A program made the position numbers and the translations under genes. Shown one piece after another: positions 1 to 6,964 of a stretch of DNA of 7,388 bases (positions are counted from its first letter, which is position 1; each line of letters begins with the position of its first letter). The stretch lies in contig JAMCVR010000201.1 in NCBI GenBank assembly GCA_023475455.1, forward strand, positions 1 to 7,388, read 5' to 3'. The stretch is from Thermoplasmatota archaeon (GTDB lineage: Bacteria > Pseudomonadota > Gammaproteobacteria > Burkholderiales > Thiobacillaceae). Below the pieces are notes generated by a model, which was not told the origin of the DNA, ran no database searches, and saw only the letters and a list, made by a program, of their open reading frames with translations.

Positions 1-127
1 ATGGGGCGGCCGTATTGGACGGTGGTGTCGATGCCGAAGGGCTGGCGATACTGCTCGTGATGAATGCGCTTGTCCGCAAGGCCCGCCGCCCGTTCGACGC
101 GCTCCTGTTTCTTGCGGCGGTAGCGCT
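1..127. repeat. Left terminal 127-base exact copy of 379-505
   Basis: Bases 1-127 equal 379-505 without mismatch. Base 128 (T against C at 506) breaks the match, six more bases then agree, and similarity ends at 135. The offset is 378, a multiple of three, so the glycosyltransferase frame stays open through both copies. Its length equals that of the right terminal repeat, which points to an assembly-graph overlap rather than a genomic duplication. Confidence 0.95.
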
Positions 128-1481
128 TGAAGGCGAAGCGGCCGATGGTGACGAGGTCGAACAACAGCACGCCGTAACGCAGCGGCGTCACCAGCAGGCC
201 CTTGAACAAATATTCCGGCCGATGCCCCTTGGCCACCGTGACCAGGATGCCGGTGGCGACGGCCGTTTCCGCCGCCACCGTGATCGCCAGCGGTTCCCAC
301 AGCTGTAGCAGGATCATGATCAAGAGGGCGGTCGGGAATGCCACTTTCTCGAACGCCGACATGAACAGCACCCAGCCGATGGGGCGGCCGTATTGGACGG
401 TGGTGTCGATGCCGAAGGGCTGGCGATACTGCTCGTGATGAATGCGCTTGTCCGCAAGGCCCGCCGCCCGTTCGACGCGCTCCTGTTTCTTGCGGCGGTA
501 GCGCTCGAAGGCCTTGAACGGGCTTCTCATCAGTTCGTCGAAGTAGTGGCAGCTTTGCAGGAAGGAGGAGGACCACAGGTAGATCTGCCCCGGCACGCGG
601 CCCACTTCCGGCTCCTGCGAGCGGGCGCAGACGTCGGTGAGCTGGATGTTGCGGTAGCCGTTGTCGTTCATCGCGAAGCCGATGAAGATGTCTTCCGAGT
701 TGGTGAGGTCGTCGCCCAGGATCGGCTCGTAGCGGTCGAACACGATGGTCTTCAGCACGTCCCGGCGATACGCGACGGCACAGCCCACCGGGTTGAGGAT
801 GCTGCCGAAGAAGGCCATCTGGCCCACGTACACGAATTTCTGCAGGAAGTAATACAGCACGTCGCGGTACGTGTCGGTGATGCCGCGCTGCAGGTGGTGA
901 AACCAGCCCACCCTGGGATAGACGGTGGCTTCGGGGTGAGCACTCAGGAATTTTTGCAGCGCCTTCGTATCCAGCATCGCGCGGCGGTCACGGTCGCGCA
1001 GCGGCAGCACGGTGCCGCAGGCGCTGGCGATGCCGGCGCCCTGGTAGAGCTCTTCCACCACGCGGTCGATGTAGTCGTCCGATTCCAGCACCGTGTCGCC
1101 GTCGAGGATGAATTCGACGTCGGAGTCGAACTCGCGCGACTGGCGTTTCAATGTGGGCGTCTTGCCGATGGAGTGCGCACGCCGGATCGCGATCAGCTCC
1201 ATGCCGTTCAGTTCGCAGAAGGTCTGGGCGTATTCGACCGTGCGATCCCGGCTGCCGTCGTCGATGAGGATGATGCGCGTGGGCTTGCGGGTCTGGCGCG
1301 CCAGCGAGGCCAGGCACAGCGGGATGTTGCTTTCCTCGTTGAAGGCGGGGATCACCACGTCGACGGTGGCGTCGCGCCAGTCTTGCGCCGGATTGGGGAC
1401 GGTTTTGTCCGGCCCGTGGATCAGGCCGATGATGCTCAGCACCGTGTTCGGGCTGAGGATGAAATAGGGCGTGGTCGCCAT
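1..1481 (-). CDS. Membrane family 2 glycosyltransferase (3' end missing, distal part artefactually repeated)
   Basis: Probable processive-type GT2 enzyme that transfers sugar from a nucleotide-sugar at the inner membrane, likely for an exopolysaccharide; the exact sugar is unknown. Translated from the ATG at 1481, the frame is open to the window edge (493 codons). Visible motifs: VVIPAFNEE (residues 42-50), IDDGS (73-77), the DxD metal site in ILDGDT (D127, D129), a GDD at 256-258 and an SED catalytic-base motif (262-264). QIYLW (299-303) stands where processive GT2 enzymes have QxxRW. Hydrophobic segments at about 371-392, 397-416 and 435-450 are probable membrane helices. An in-frame TAG three codons upstream fixes the start. 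It begins 21 bases after the epimerase stop without a clear Shine-Dalgarno, so translation is probably coupled. Residues from about 453 onward are an exact copy of residues 327-368, caused by the terminal 127-base repeat; the true C-terminus is absent. Family certain, role inferred. Confidence 0.9.
   Translation of the reverse strand, partial: MATTPYFILSPNTVLSIIGLIHGPDKTVPNPAQDWRDATVDVVIPAFNEESNIPLCLASLARQTRKPTRIILIDDGSRDRTVEYAQTFCELNGMELIAIRRAHSIGKTPTLKRQSREFDSDVEFILDGDTVLESDDYIDRVVEELYQGAGIASACGTVLPLRDRDRRAMLDTKALQKFLSAHPEATVYPRVGWFHHLQRGITDTYRDVLYYFLQKFVYVGQMAFFGSILNPVGCAVAYRRDVLKTIVFDRYEPILGDDLTNSEDIFIGFAMNDNGYRNIQLTDVCARSQEPEVGRVPGQIYLWSSSFLQSCHYFDELMRSPFKAFERYRRKKQERVERAAGLADKRIHHEQYRQPFGIDTTVQYGRPIGWVLFMSAFEKVAFPTALLIMILLQLWEPLAITVAAETAVATGILVTVAKGHRPEYLFKGLLVTPLRYGVLLFDLVTIGRFAFKRYRRKKQERVERAAGLADKRIHHEQYRQPFGIDTTVQYGRP
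379..505. repeat. Internal partner of the left terminal repeat
   Basis: This stretch encodes glycosyltransferase residues 327-368, a basic cytoplasmic segment before the first C-terminal membrane helix. It is identical to bases 1-127 and is probably the genuine copy, because the protein reads naturally into and out of it. Confidence 0.9.
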
Positions 1482-1502
1482 GGGCGGCTATTCTAGGCCA
1501 CT

Positions 1503-2486
1503 CTAGGCAGCTTGCCGGTTTTTTTGGCATTCCCTCTCGATCAGGTCATCCAGCGTGTCGCTCAGGCGCCATTCCGGCTCGAAGCCGGTGAGTGCGCGCA
1601 GCTTGTTGAGTACCGGGCGCCGGTGCGTGACGTCCTCGAATTCCTCGCCGTAGGCGTCCCTGTAGGAAATGAACTGCAAGGACGAGGCGCTGCGGGCGCG
1701 TTGCACGATCAGGTCGGCCAGGTCGCGAATGGAGATTTCCTGGTCGTTGCCGACGTTCACCACCTCGCCCCAGGCCTCCGGGCAGCCGGCGAGACGGTCC
1801 AGCGCCACCACCGTGTCGCGCACATCGCAGAAGGAGCGCGTCTGGTCGCCTTCGCCGTAGACGGTGAGCGGCTCGTTCTTCACCGCCTGCTTGACGAAGC
1901 TGGGCACCACCATGCCGTAATGCCCCACCTGGTTCGGCCCGATGGTGTTGAACAGGCGCACGACCACGATATTGAGGCCGTATTGGCGCGCATAGGAGAA
2001 AGCGAGGAACTCGTCCGCCAGCTTGGTCACGGCATAGGTCCAGCGCAGGCGGCCGGCGGACGGCAGCACGATGTGGTCGGTCTCGGCGAAGCTGCGCTCG
2101 GGATTGAAGCCGTACACCTCCGAGGACGAGGCGACGATGACCTGCGGATTCCAGCCGCCGCGGTGGATGGCGCGCAGGATCCGCTCGGTGCCGGTCATGT
2201 TGGTCGCCATCACCGCCACCGGGTCTTCCAGCACTTTTTTCACGCCGACGACGGCGGCCATGTGGTAGATGCGGTCGGCCCAGGCGACGGCCTTGTCGAG
2301 GCCGTTCCAATGGAGGATATCCGCCTCGGCAAAGCGGAAAGCGGGATGGCCGCGAAAGGGATCGATGTTCGCGAGGGAGCCGGTGCTCAGATTGTCCACC
2401 ACATGCACCTGATCGCCGTTCGCCAGATGGCGCTCCGCCAGATGCGATCCGATGAATCCTGCGCCGCCCGTGATCAAAACATGCAT
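1503..2486 (-). CDS. NAD-dependent nucleotide-sugar epimerase/dehydratase (extended SDR)
   Basis: Cytoplasmic extended short-chain dehydrogenase that modifies an NDP-sugar, probably an epimerase or decarboxylase supplying the glycosyltransferase next to it. It has 327 residues, a normal full length for the family. The Rossmann motif GGAGFIG is at residues 7-13, an Asp after strand beta-2 (D31 in VVDNLSTG) fits NAD rather than NADP, SSSEVYG (120-126) holds the catalytic Ser/Thr position, and YAVTK (151-155) gives the catalytic Tyr151 and Lys155. RLFNTIGPNQ (177-186) and the later YGEGDQTRSF stretch are typical of UDP-glucose 4-epimerase and UDP-glucuronate decarboxylase relatives. The ATG is preceded by a purine-rich GAGGGGG about six bases upstream. 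It is the first gene of a two-gene minus-strand operon and lies downstream of a candidate sigma-54 promoter at 2635-2651. The substrate cannot be told from sequence; galE-like, uxs-like or wbpP-like activity are all possible. Confidence 0.93.
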   Translation of the reverse strand: MHVLITGGAGFIGSHLAERHLANGDQVHVVDNLSTGSLANIDPFRGHPAFRFAEADILHWNGLDKAVAWADRIYHMAAVVGVKKVLEDPVAVMATNMTGTERILRAIHRGGWNPQVIVASSSEVYGFNPERSFAETDHIVLPSAGRLRWTYAVTKLADEFLAFSYARQYGLNIVVVRLFNTIGPNQVGHYGMVVPSFVKQAVKNEPLTVYGEGDQTRSFCDVRDTVVALDRLAGCPEAWGEVVNVGNDQEISIRDLADLIVQRARSASSLQFISYRDAYGEEFEDVTHRRPVLNKLRALTGFEPEWRLSDTLDDLIERECQKNRQAA

Positions 2487-2560
2487 GTCGTGCCCCCTCT
2501 CCGAATTTTCGCCGGTCCCTGCCGAACGATGAACAGGCCGGTTGTGAGGCCGAAATTAAA

Positions 2561-2600
2561 ATCCCAATAAAAACAATGAGTTGTTTGGTTGTTTTGGGAT
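2561..2600. repeat. Nested inverted repeat (possible leader hairpin)
   Basis: The outer arms ATCCCAA (2561-2567) and TTGGGAT (2594-2600) are perfectly complementary, and so are the inner arms AAACAA (2571-2576) and TTGTTT (2581-2586) around a four-base loop. An asymmetric internal loop (3 against 7 bases) separates the two stems. If the minus-strand sigma-54 promoter is real, this element lies within the epimerase mRNA leader, about 25 bases after the predicted start of transcription. It is too AT-rich in the stem to be a standard intrinsic terminator. It could instead be a protein-binding site. The symmetry is seen; the function is unknown. Confidence 0.4.
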
Positions 2601-2634
2601 ATCAGACCGTCATTGCCGCTCCTGTCCGGATGAC

Positions 2635-2651
2635 TGCAAGGAGCGTACCAA
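2635..2651 (-). promoter_or_regulatory. Candidate sigma-54 promoter for epimerase-GT2 operon
   Basis: Read on the minus strand the site is TTGGTACGCTCCTTGCA. Against the RpoN consensus YTGGCACG-N4-TTGCW it differs at one base (T for C in the -24 box) and keeps the invariant GG and GC 12 bases apart. The implied transcription start is near 2624, giving a leader of about 138 bases before the epimerase ATG at 2486. Orientation and distance suit the downstream operon. Not experimentally known. Confidence 0.6.
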
Positions 2652-2681
2652 TTCGGCGGGTATCGTGGTCGGACCGTCAAA

Positions 2682-2741
2682 GGCAGCTTTTGGGGGCATT
2701 CCTGTCCCTATTTCTTGCGGCAGCGGCTTTTTGGGCGCATT
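2682..2741. promoter_or_regulatory. Imperfect direct repeat, possible activator (UAS) sites
   Basis: Two related stretches, GGCAGC-TTTT-GGGGG-CATT (2682-2700) and GGCAGC-GGC-TTTTT-GGG-CGCATT (2719-2741), begin 37 bases apart and differ by small insertions. They lie between the two outward-facing sigma-54-like promoters, roughly 110-170 bases upstream of the predicted plus-strand start and 60-115 upstream of the minus-strand one. Such distances are normal for bacterial enhancer-binding proteins. The similarity is only moderate and could be chance, so the regulatory role is inference. Confidence 0.25.
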
Positions 2742-2822
2742 TTCGGGGCGGCTTTCCGGTTGTCATCTGCCCATCACCAATTTTTCCTATGGTTAATCAG
2801 GAGAGGACGCTTCTTTTCGTCA

Positions 2823-2839
2823 ATGGCACAGCCGTTGCT
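2823..2839 (+). promoter_or_regulatory. Candidate sigma-54 promoter for pgi-glk-glgC operon
   Basis: The site reads ATGGCACAGCCGTTGCT. It matches TGGCAC-R-N4-TTGCW completely, with the invariant GG (2825-2826) and GC (2837-2838) 12 bases apart; only the weakly conserved pyrimidine before TGG is missing. The implied transcription start is near 2850, leaving a leader of about 67 bases to the pgi ATG. Ten fixed bases with fixed spacing would occur about once per megabase per strand by chance, so a match just upstream of an operon is noteworthy. Confidence 0.65.
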
Positions 2840-2902
2840 TGAGGACGAACAAATGACAGCGAACGTCACGCGGAAGTATCGGCGCGGCAGGAACCGGTAT
2901 TC

Positions 2903-2908
2903 AGGGAG
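2903..2908 (+). promoter_or_regulatory. Shine-Dalgarno of pgi
   Basis: AGGGAG ends eight bases before the ATG at 2917. It supports that start over the in-frame ATGs at codons 33 and 38, which would remove the conserved N-terminal region. Confidence 0.7.
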
Positions 2909-2916
2909 AAACGCTG

Positions 2917-4614
2917 ATGTCTTCGTCGGTGCGCGTGAAAGAGCAGCAGGAGGAGTTGTCCGGGCCGTTGCACCGTCCGGTATGCAGGCAGTTGAAAGCG
3001 CATCAGGCCGCGATGGCGGCGGTGCATATGCGCGACCTGTTCGCGGATGATCCGGCACGCTTCGAGCGGTTTTCGCTGCAGGTGGGCGAGGTGCTGCTGG
3101 ATTACTCGAAGAACCGCATCACCGACGAGACCATGAGCCTGCTGGTGCGGCTGGCCGAGGAAGCCGACGTGGCGGGCTGGCGCGAGCGCATGTTTACGGG
3201 CGAGAAAATCAACCACACGGAAAACCGTGCGGTGCTGCACGTGGCGCTGCGCAACCGCAGCAATCATCCGGTGCGGGTCGACGGCGAGGACGTGATGCCG
3301 AAGGTGAATGCCGTCATCGAGCGCATGGGCACGTTTGCCGAGGCGGTGCGCAGCGGACAGTGGCGCGGTTACACCGGCGAGCGCATCACCGACGTGGTGA
3401 ACATCGGCATCGGCGGCTCGGATCTGGGGCCGCAGCTGGTCTATCAGGCGCTGAAGCCGTATCGTCATCCGCGCCTCAAGCTGCATTTCATTTCCAACGT
3501 CGACGGTGCCCACGTGAAGGAAACGCTGGAGGCGCTGAACCCGGAAACGACGCTCTTCATCGTGTCGTCCAAGACCTTTGCCACGCAGGAAACGATGACC
3601 AATGCGCATTACGTGCGCGAATGGTTTCTGGCGCAGTCGCAGGCGGTCAAGCACATCGCGAGGCATTTCGTCGCGGTGTCGACCAACCGCGAGGCGGTGG
3701 CGGCGTTCGGCATCGACCCGGCCAACATGTTCGAGTTCTGGGACTGGGTGGGCGGTCGCTATTCGCTGTGGTCGGCGATCGGGCTGTCGGTCGTGCTCGC
3801 GGTCGGCGCGGAGCGCTTCGTCGAGCTGCTGGAAGGGGCGCAAGAGATGGACGCGCATTTCCGCCATGCGCCGCTGGCGCAGAACATGCCGGTGATTTTG
3901 GCGCTGCTGGGCGTCTGGTACAACAACTTCTTCGGCGCCGAGTCGCAAGCGATCCTGCCTTACGACCACTATCTGCGCAGCCTGCCCGCCTATCTGGAGC
4001 AGGCCGACATGGAGTCGAACGGCAAGTCGGTCGATCGTGATGGCAGGGTGGTCGACTATTCCACCGGCGCGATCGTCTGGGGCGCCACCGGCATCAACGG
4101 CCAGCACGCCTTCTACCAACTGCTGCACCAGGGCACCAAGATGATTCCGGCCGACTTCATCGTGTCGGTCGAATCGCACACCGAGCTGCAGGAGCACCAC
4201 GACATCCTCATCGCCAACTTCCTGGCGCAGACCGAGGCGCTGATGCGCGGCCGCACGCGCGAGGAGACCCTGCTTGAAATGGGCTCGCCCGAGGGGAGCC
4301 CGGCGCAGACCGGCCAGTTCGTCTCGCACAAGGTGTTCGACGGCAACCACCCCAGCAACGCGATCCTGCTGCAGAAGCTCACGCCGCACGCGCTCGGGAT
4401 GCTGATCGCCCTGTATGAGCACAAGATTTTCGTGCAGGGGGTGATCTGGAACCTGAATTCCTACGACCAGTGGGGGGTGGAACTCGGCAAGCAGCTCGCC
4501 AGCCGCATCCTGCCCGAACTGCACGCCGTCGCGCCGGTGGGCGGCCACGATGCCTCGACCAATGCGCTCATCAATTACTATCGGCGCATGAGCCGGCGCA
4601 TGACTGGCCTATAG
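2917..4614 (+). CDS. pgi: Glucose-6-phosphate isomerase
   Basis: Cytoplasmic enzyme that interconverts glucose-6-P and fructose-6-P, linking glycolysis/gluconeogenesis with glycogen and sugar-nucleotide synthesis. It has 565 residues, slightly longer than E. coli Pgi (549), the excess lying mainly at the N-terminus. Both family signatures are intact: [14 protein letters not shown] (276-289) and [18 protein letters not shown] (508-525). The catalytic residues are present: Glu366 in DMESNGK, His397 in NGQHAFYQ and Lys525 in VELGK. The sugar-phosphate loop GIGGSDLG (164-171) and SSKTF (217-221) are also conserved. It is the first gene of the plus-strand operon, and its stop is seven bases before the glk ATG. 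A candidate sigma-54 promoter lies about 80 bases upstream. Pairing with glk suggests it handles the glucose-6-P made next door. No defects seen. Confidence 0.98.
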   Translation: MSSSVRVKEQQEELSGPLHRPVCRQLKAHQAAMAAVHMRDLFADDPARFERFSLQVGEVLLDYSKNRITDETMSLLVRLAEEADVAGWRERMFTGEKINHTENRAVLHVALRNRSNHPVRVDGEDVMPKVNAVIERMGTFAEAVRSGQWRGYTGERITDVVNIGIGGSDLGPQLVYQALKPYRHPRLKLHFISNVDGAHVKETLEALNPETTLFIVSSKTFATQETMTNAHYVREWFLAQSQAVKHIARHFVAVSTNREAVAAFGIDPANMFEFWDWVGGRYSLWSAIGLSVVLAVGAERFVELLEGAQEMDAHFRHAPLAQNMPVILALLGVWYNNFFGAESQAILPYDHYLRSLPAYLEQADMESNGKSVDRDGRVVDYSTGAIVWGATGINGQHAFYQLLHQGTKMIPADFIVSVESHTELQEHHDILIANFLAQTEALMRGRTREETLLEMGSPEGSPAQTGQFVSHKVFDGNHPSNAILLQKLTPHALGMLIALYEHKIFVQGVIWNLNSYDQWGVELGKQLASRILPELHAVAPVGGHDASTNALINYYRRMSRRMTGL

Positions 4615-4621
4615 TGAAAAA

Positions 4622-5590
4622 ATGGAGTTGATCGCAGGCGATATCGGGGGAACAAAAAGCAGGCTGGCCTGGGTGACGGGTGAGGCGGGAGGCGCGCGGC
4701 AGCTGCGTGTCGAACGTGAGTATGCGAGTGCCGCGTTTGTCACGGCGGATGATCTGATTCGCCAGTTCATTGCGGATGCCCGACTGCCGGTTTCCGCGGA
4801 TCGCCTGTTGCTGGCGCTGCCGGGGCCCGTGCATGCCCAACACGCCACACTCACCAACCTGGACTGGACGCTCGATGCCGCCGACATGGGAGCCACGCTG
4901 GGCATAGCCAGCGTGCGCTTCATCAACGATTTTCAGGCGGCCGCGGCCGGGGTGGCGACGCTGACGGCTGCCGATATGCTTGCCCTGAACCCGCAGCCGG
5001 CCGAACCCGGCGGGGTGCGCGCGATCACCGGCGCCGGCACCGGACTGGGGCTGGCCTTCATGGTGGCCGATGGCAGCGGCCGCACCCGAAATTTCGCCAG
5101 CGAAGGCGGGCACATCGATTTCGCGCCGGCCAACGCGATGCAGGCGCGCCTGCTCGAATACCTGCGTGCCCTCCATGGCCATGTGTCGTGGGAACGGGTG
5201 GCGTCAGGATCGGCGATGAATGACCTGTATCGCTTCTGCTGTGCCGGGCAGAACACCGTGCCGCCCGACGGGGAGGTCGACGGCGAAGGCCTGGTCGCGC
5301 GTGCCGGAACCGGCGATCCGGCGGCCGAGGCCGCGCTCGATCTGTTCATCGACTCATACGGAGCCTGGGTCGGCAATGTGGCGCTGCTGTTCCAGCCGCG
5401 CGGCGGTCTGTATGTCGCGGGCGGCATTGCCGGCCGCCTGCGGGCGCGCATGCGGTCGCCGCGCTTCATGGCCGCTGCCGTCGACAAGGGGCGGATGCGC
5501 GGCGTGGTCGAGCGCACGCCGATTTTCCTTATCATCAACCCCAGGCTGGGCGTGCAGGGCGCGATTGCGACTGCGTTTGCCCAACCCTGA
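4622..5590 (+). CDS. glk: Glucokinase (E. coli Glk type)
   Basis: Cytoplasmic ATP-dependent kinase that phosphorylates glucose to glucose-6-P, probably recycling glucose freed from glycogen or taken up. Its 322 residues match E. coli Glk (321). The N-terminal phosphate loop GDIGGTKSRLA is at residues 6-16, FINDF (100-104) carries the sugar-binding Asn102 and catalytic Asp103, and TGAGTGLG (136-143) is the second phosphate motif. EGGHIDFAP (161-169) and Glu191 in SWERVASG bind glucose, and GGIA (267-270) forms the adenosine site. It belongs to the ROK-independent bacterial glucokinase family. The ATG follows the pgi stop by seven bases (TGAAAAA) with no recognisable Shine-Dalgarno, so translation is probably coupled to pgi. 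An alternative start further in would cut the phosphate loop, so 4622 is firm. Confidence 0.96.
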   Translation: MELIAGDIGGTKSRLAWVTGEAGGARQLRVEREYASAAFVTADDLIRQFIADARLPVSADRLLLALPGPVHAQHATLTNLDWTLDAADMGATLGIASVRFINDFQAAAAGVATLTAADMLALNPQPAEPGGVRAITGAGTGLGLAFMVADGSGRTRNFASEGGHIDFAPANAMQARLLEYLRALHGHVSWERVASGSAMNDLYRFCCAGQNTVPPDGEVDGEGLVARAGTGDPAAEAALDLFIDSYGAWVGNVALLFQPRGGLYVAGGIAGRLRARMRSPRFMAAAVDKGRMRGVVERTPIFLIINPRLGVQGAIATAFAQP

Positions 5591-5634
5591 TCAATCTGTG
5601 GGCGTCGCATTATCTATCAAACCAGCAGCAATCC

Positions 5635-5638
5635 GGAG
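5635..5638 (+). promoter_or_regulatory. Shine-Dalgarno of glgC
   Basis: GGAG sits six bases before the ATG at 5645, inside the 54-base gap after glk. I see no separate promoter or terminator in this gap, so glgC is most likely transcribed with pgi and glk. Confidence 0.65.
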
Positions 5639-5644
5639 CGGGAC

Positions 5645-6964
5645 ATGACGATTTCCAAGGAAGAACAGGCGCGGCTCTACCGCTACTACACCGAACCGAA
5701 AATGGTGAGCGAGCTGACGCGCAAGACGCTGGCGCTGGTGCTGGCGGGCGGCGAGGGCTCGCGGCTGAAGAACCTGACCGCCTGGCGCGCCAAGCCGGCG
5801 GTGCCGATCGGCGGCAAATACCGCATCATCGACTTTCCGCTGTCCAACTGCGTCAACTCGGGCATCCGCCGCATCGGCGTGCTGACGCAATACAAGTCGC
5901 ACTCGCTGATCCGTCACCTGCAGCGCGCGTGGGGCTTCATGCGCGCCGAGATCGGCGAGTTCGTGGAAATCCTCCCGGCGCAGCAGCGCACCAACAAGAA
6001 GGAGTGGTACCAGGGTACGGCCGATGCGCTGTTCCAGAACATCGACATCGTGCAGCGCCATCATCCGGAGTATGTGCTGGTGCTGGGCGGCGATCACGTC
6101 TACACCATGGATTATTCGGAGATGCTGCTGTATCACGTGCAGACCGGCGCGGACTTCACCATCGGCAGCATCGAGGTGCCGGCGGCCGAAGCGAGCGGAT
6201 TCGGCGTGATGTCGGTCGACGCGGACATGCGCATCACCCACTTCACCGAAAAGCCGGCAAAACCCGATTGCATTCCCGGCAAACCCGGCATCGCGCTGGT
6301 GTCGATGGGCATCTATATCTTTTCCAAGGATTTTCTCTACAAGACGCTGATCGACGACGCGGGCAACACCCAGTCCAGCCACGACTTCGGCAAGGACATC
6401 ATCCCCGCCAGCATCGCCGAGTCGCGCGCAATGGCCTTCCCTTTCCGCACCCGGGACGGCAAGCCGGCCTACTGGCGCGACGTGGGAACCCTCCACTCCT
6501 ACTGGCAGACCAACATGGAACTGTGTTCGATCGAGCCCGAGCTCAATCTGTACAACCGCGAGTGGCCGATCTGGACCTACCAGCCGCAATACCCGCCCGC
6601 CAAGTTCATTTTCGACGACGAGGGGCGGCGCGGCGAGGCGATCGACTCGCTGATCGCCGGCGGCTGCATCCTGTCGGGTGCGCGGGTCAAGCGTTCGGTG
6701 CTGTTCTTCGCCACCACGGTGGAAAGCTACAGCCTGATCAAGGACAGCGTGATCCTGCCCAAGGTCAACATCGGCAGAAACTGCCGCATCAACCGCGCCA
6801 TCATCGACAAGGGCACGGTCATCCCGGACGGCATGGTCATCGGCGAAGACCCGGTCGAGGACGCCAGGCGTTTTCTCGTCACCCCCGAAGGCATCGTGCT
6901 GGTGACGCCGGCCATGCTCGGCCAGAACATTTATGCCAGGTGGCAGGACGAATATGAGGGCTAA
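5645..6964 (+). CDS. glgC: Glucose-1-phosphate adenylyltransferase (ADP-glucose pyrophosphorylase)
   Basis: Cytoplasmic enzyme making ADP-glucose and PPi from glucose-1-P and ATP, the committed step of bacterial glycogen synthesis. It has 439 residues (E. coli GlgC 431). The nucleotidyltransferase domain covers about residues 28-300: [11 protein letters not shown] (31-41), [20 protein letters not shown] (48-67), WYQGTADA (121-128), the metal-binding Asp150 in LGGDHVY, and the glucose-1-P-binding Lys203 in [12 protein letters not shown] (276-282) is also conserved. A C-terminal left-handed beta-helix follows (about 330-430, [10 protein letters not shown]). Compared with E. coli from memory, several fructose-1,6-bisphosphate-site residues differ: Lys39 is Trp48, His46 is Pro54, and Arg419/Arg423 are Pro422/Gly426. 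Activation by FBP is therefore unlikely. The 3' end overlaps the GH57 gene by 11 bases. Codons 204-245 (6254-6380) are copied exactly at the window's right end. Confidence 0.97.
   Translation: MTISKEEQARLYRYYTEPKMVSELTRKTLALVLAGGEGSRLKNLTAWRAKPAVPIGGKYRIIDFPLSNCVNSGIRRIGVLTQYKSHSLIRHLQRAWGFMRAEIGEFVEILPAQQRTNKKEWYQGTADALFQNIDIVQRHHPEYVLVLGGDHVYTMDYSEMLLYHVQTGADFTIGSIEVPAAEASGFGVMSVDADMRITHFTEKPAKPDCIPGKPGIALVSMGIYIFSKDFLYKTLIDDAGNTQSSHDFGKDIIPASIAESRAMAFPFRTRDGKPAYWRDVGTLHSYWQTNMELCSIEPELNLYNREWPIWTYQPQYPPAKFIFDDEGRRGEAIDSLIAGGCILSGARVKRSVLFFATTVESYSLIKDSVILPKVNIGRNCRINRAIIDKGTVIPDGMVIGEDPVEDARRFLVTPEGIVLVTPAMLGQNIYARWQDEYEG
6254..6380. repeat. Internal partner of the right terminal repeat (within glgC)
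   Basis: This stretch encodes GlgC residues 204-245 and fits the family on both sides, so it is the genuine copy. It is identical to 7262-7388. Confidence 0.95.

Larger units (their letters stand above)
2487..2916. other. Divergent intergenic control region
   Basis: These 430 bases separate the minus-strand epimerase/GT2 operon from the plus-strand pgi operon. The stretch is visibly richer in A and T than the flanking genes, particularly 2551-2600 and 2776-2800. It holds two outward-facing sigma-54-like promoters, an imperfect direct repeat between them and an inverted repeat near the epimerase side. I find no convincing coding sequence in it and no clear sigma-70 promoter. Confidence 0.85.

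Noticed and set aside
393..1496. 367-codon plus-strand open frame opposite the glycosyltransferase
   Set aside because: Shadow of the GT2 gene; the minus-strand reading has DxD, SED and membrane helices, this one has nothing recognisable.
1492..1508. Direct repeat TCTAGGC-CAC-TCTAGGC between epimerase and GT2
   Set aside because: Two seven-base copies at the end of a gene and in a 21-base gap; too short to support a function.
1512..2570. 352-codon plus-strand open frame opposite the epimerase
   Set aside because: Antisense shadow with no motif; the minus-strand reading has the complete SDR motifs.
2605..2679. GACCGTCA occurring twice (2605-2612, 2672-2679)
   Set aside because: An eight-base word repeated once in 430 bases is expected by chance.
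2758..2793. Possible sigma-70 promoter TTGTCA ... TATGGT for pgi
   Set aside because: Spacing is 22 bases, too long for sigma-70, and the -10 match is poor.
2576..2842. 88-codon open frame in the divergent region with one hydrophobic stretch
   Set aside because: No Shine-Dalgarno before its ATG, no recognisable family, and it runs across both sigma-54-like sites and the putative activator repeats.
2853..3050. Short open frame with GAGGA seven bases upstream, overlapping pgi in another frame
   Set aside because: The Shine-Dalgarno-like bases would lie upstream of the predicted transcription start near 2850, and two thirds of the frame is just pgi read out of frame.
2866..4548. 560-codon open frame on the minus strand opposite pgi
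   Set aside because: Its product is low-complexity, rich in His, Arg, Ala, Val and Asp, and resembles no family. It is the antisense shadow of a high-GC gene whose plus-strand product has every Pgi signature.
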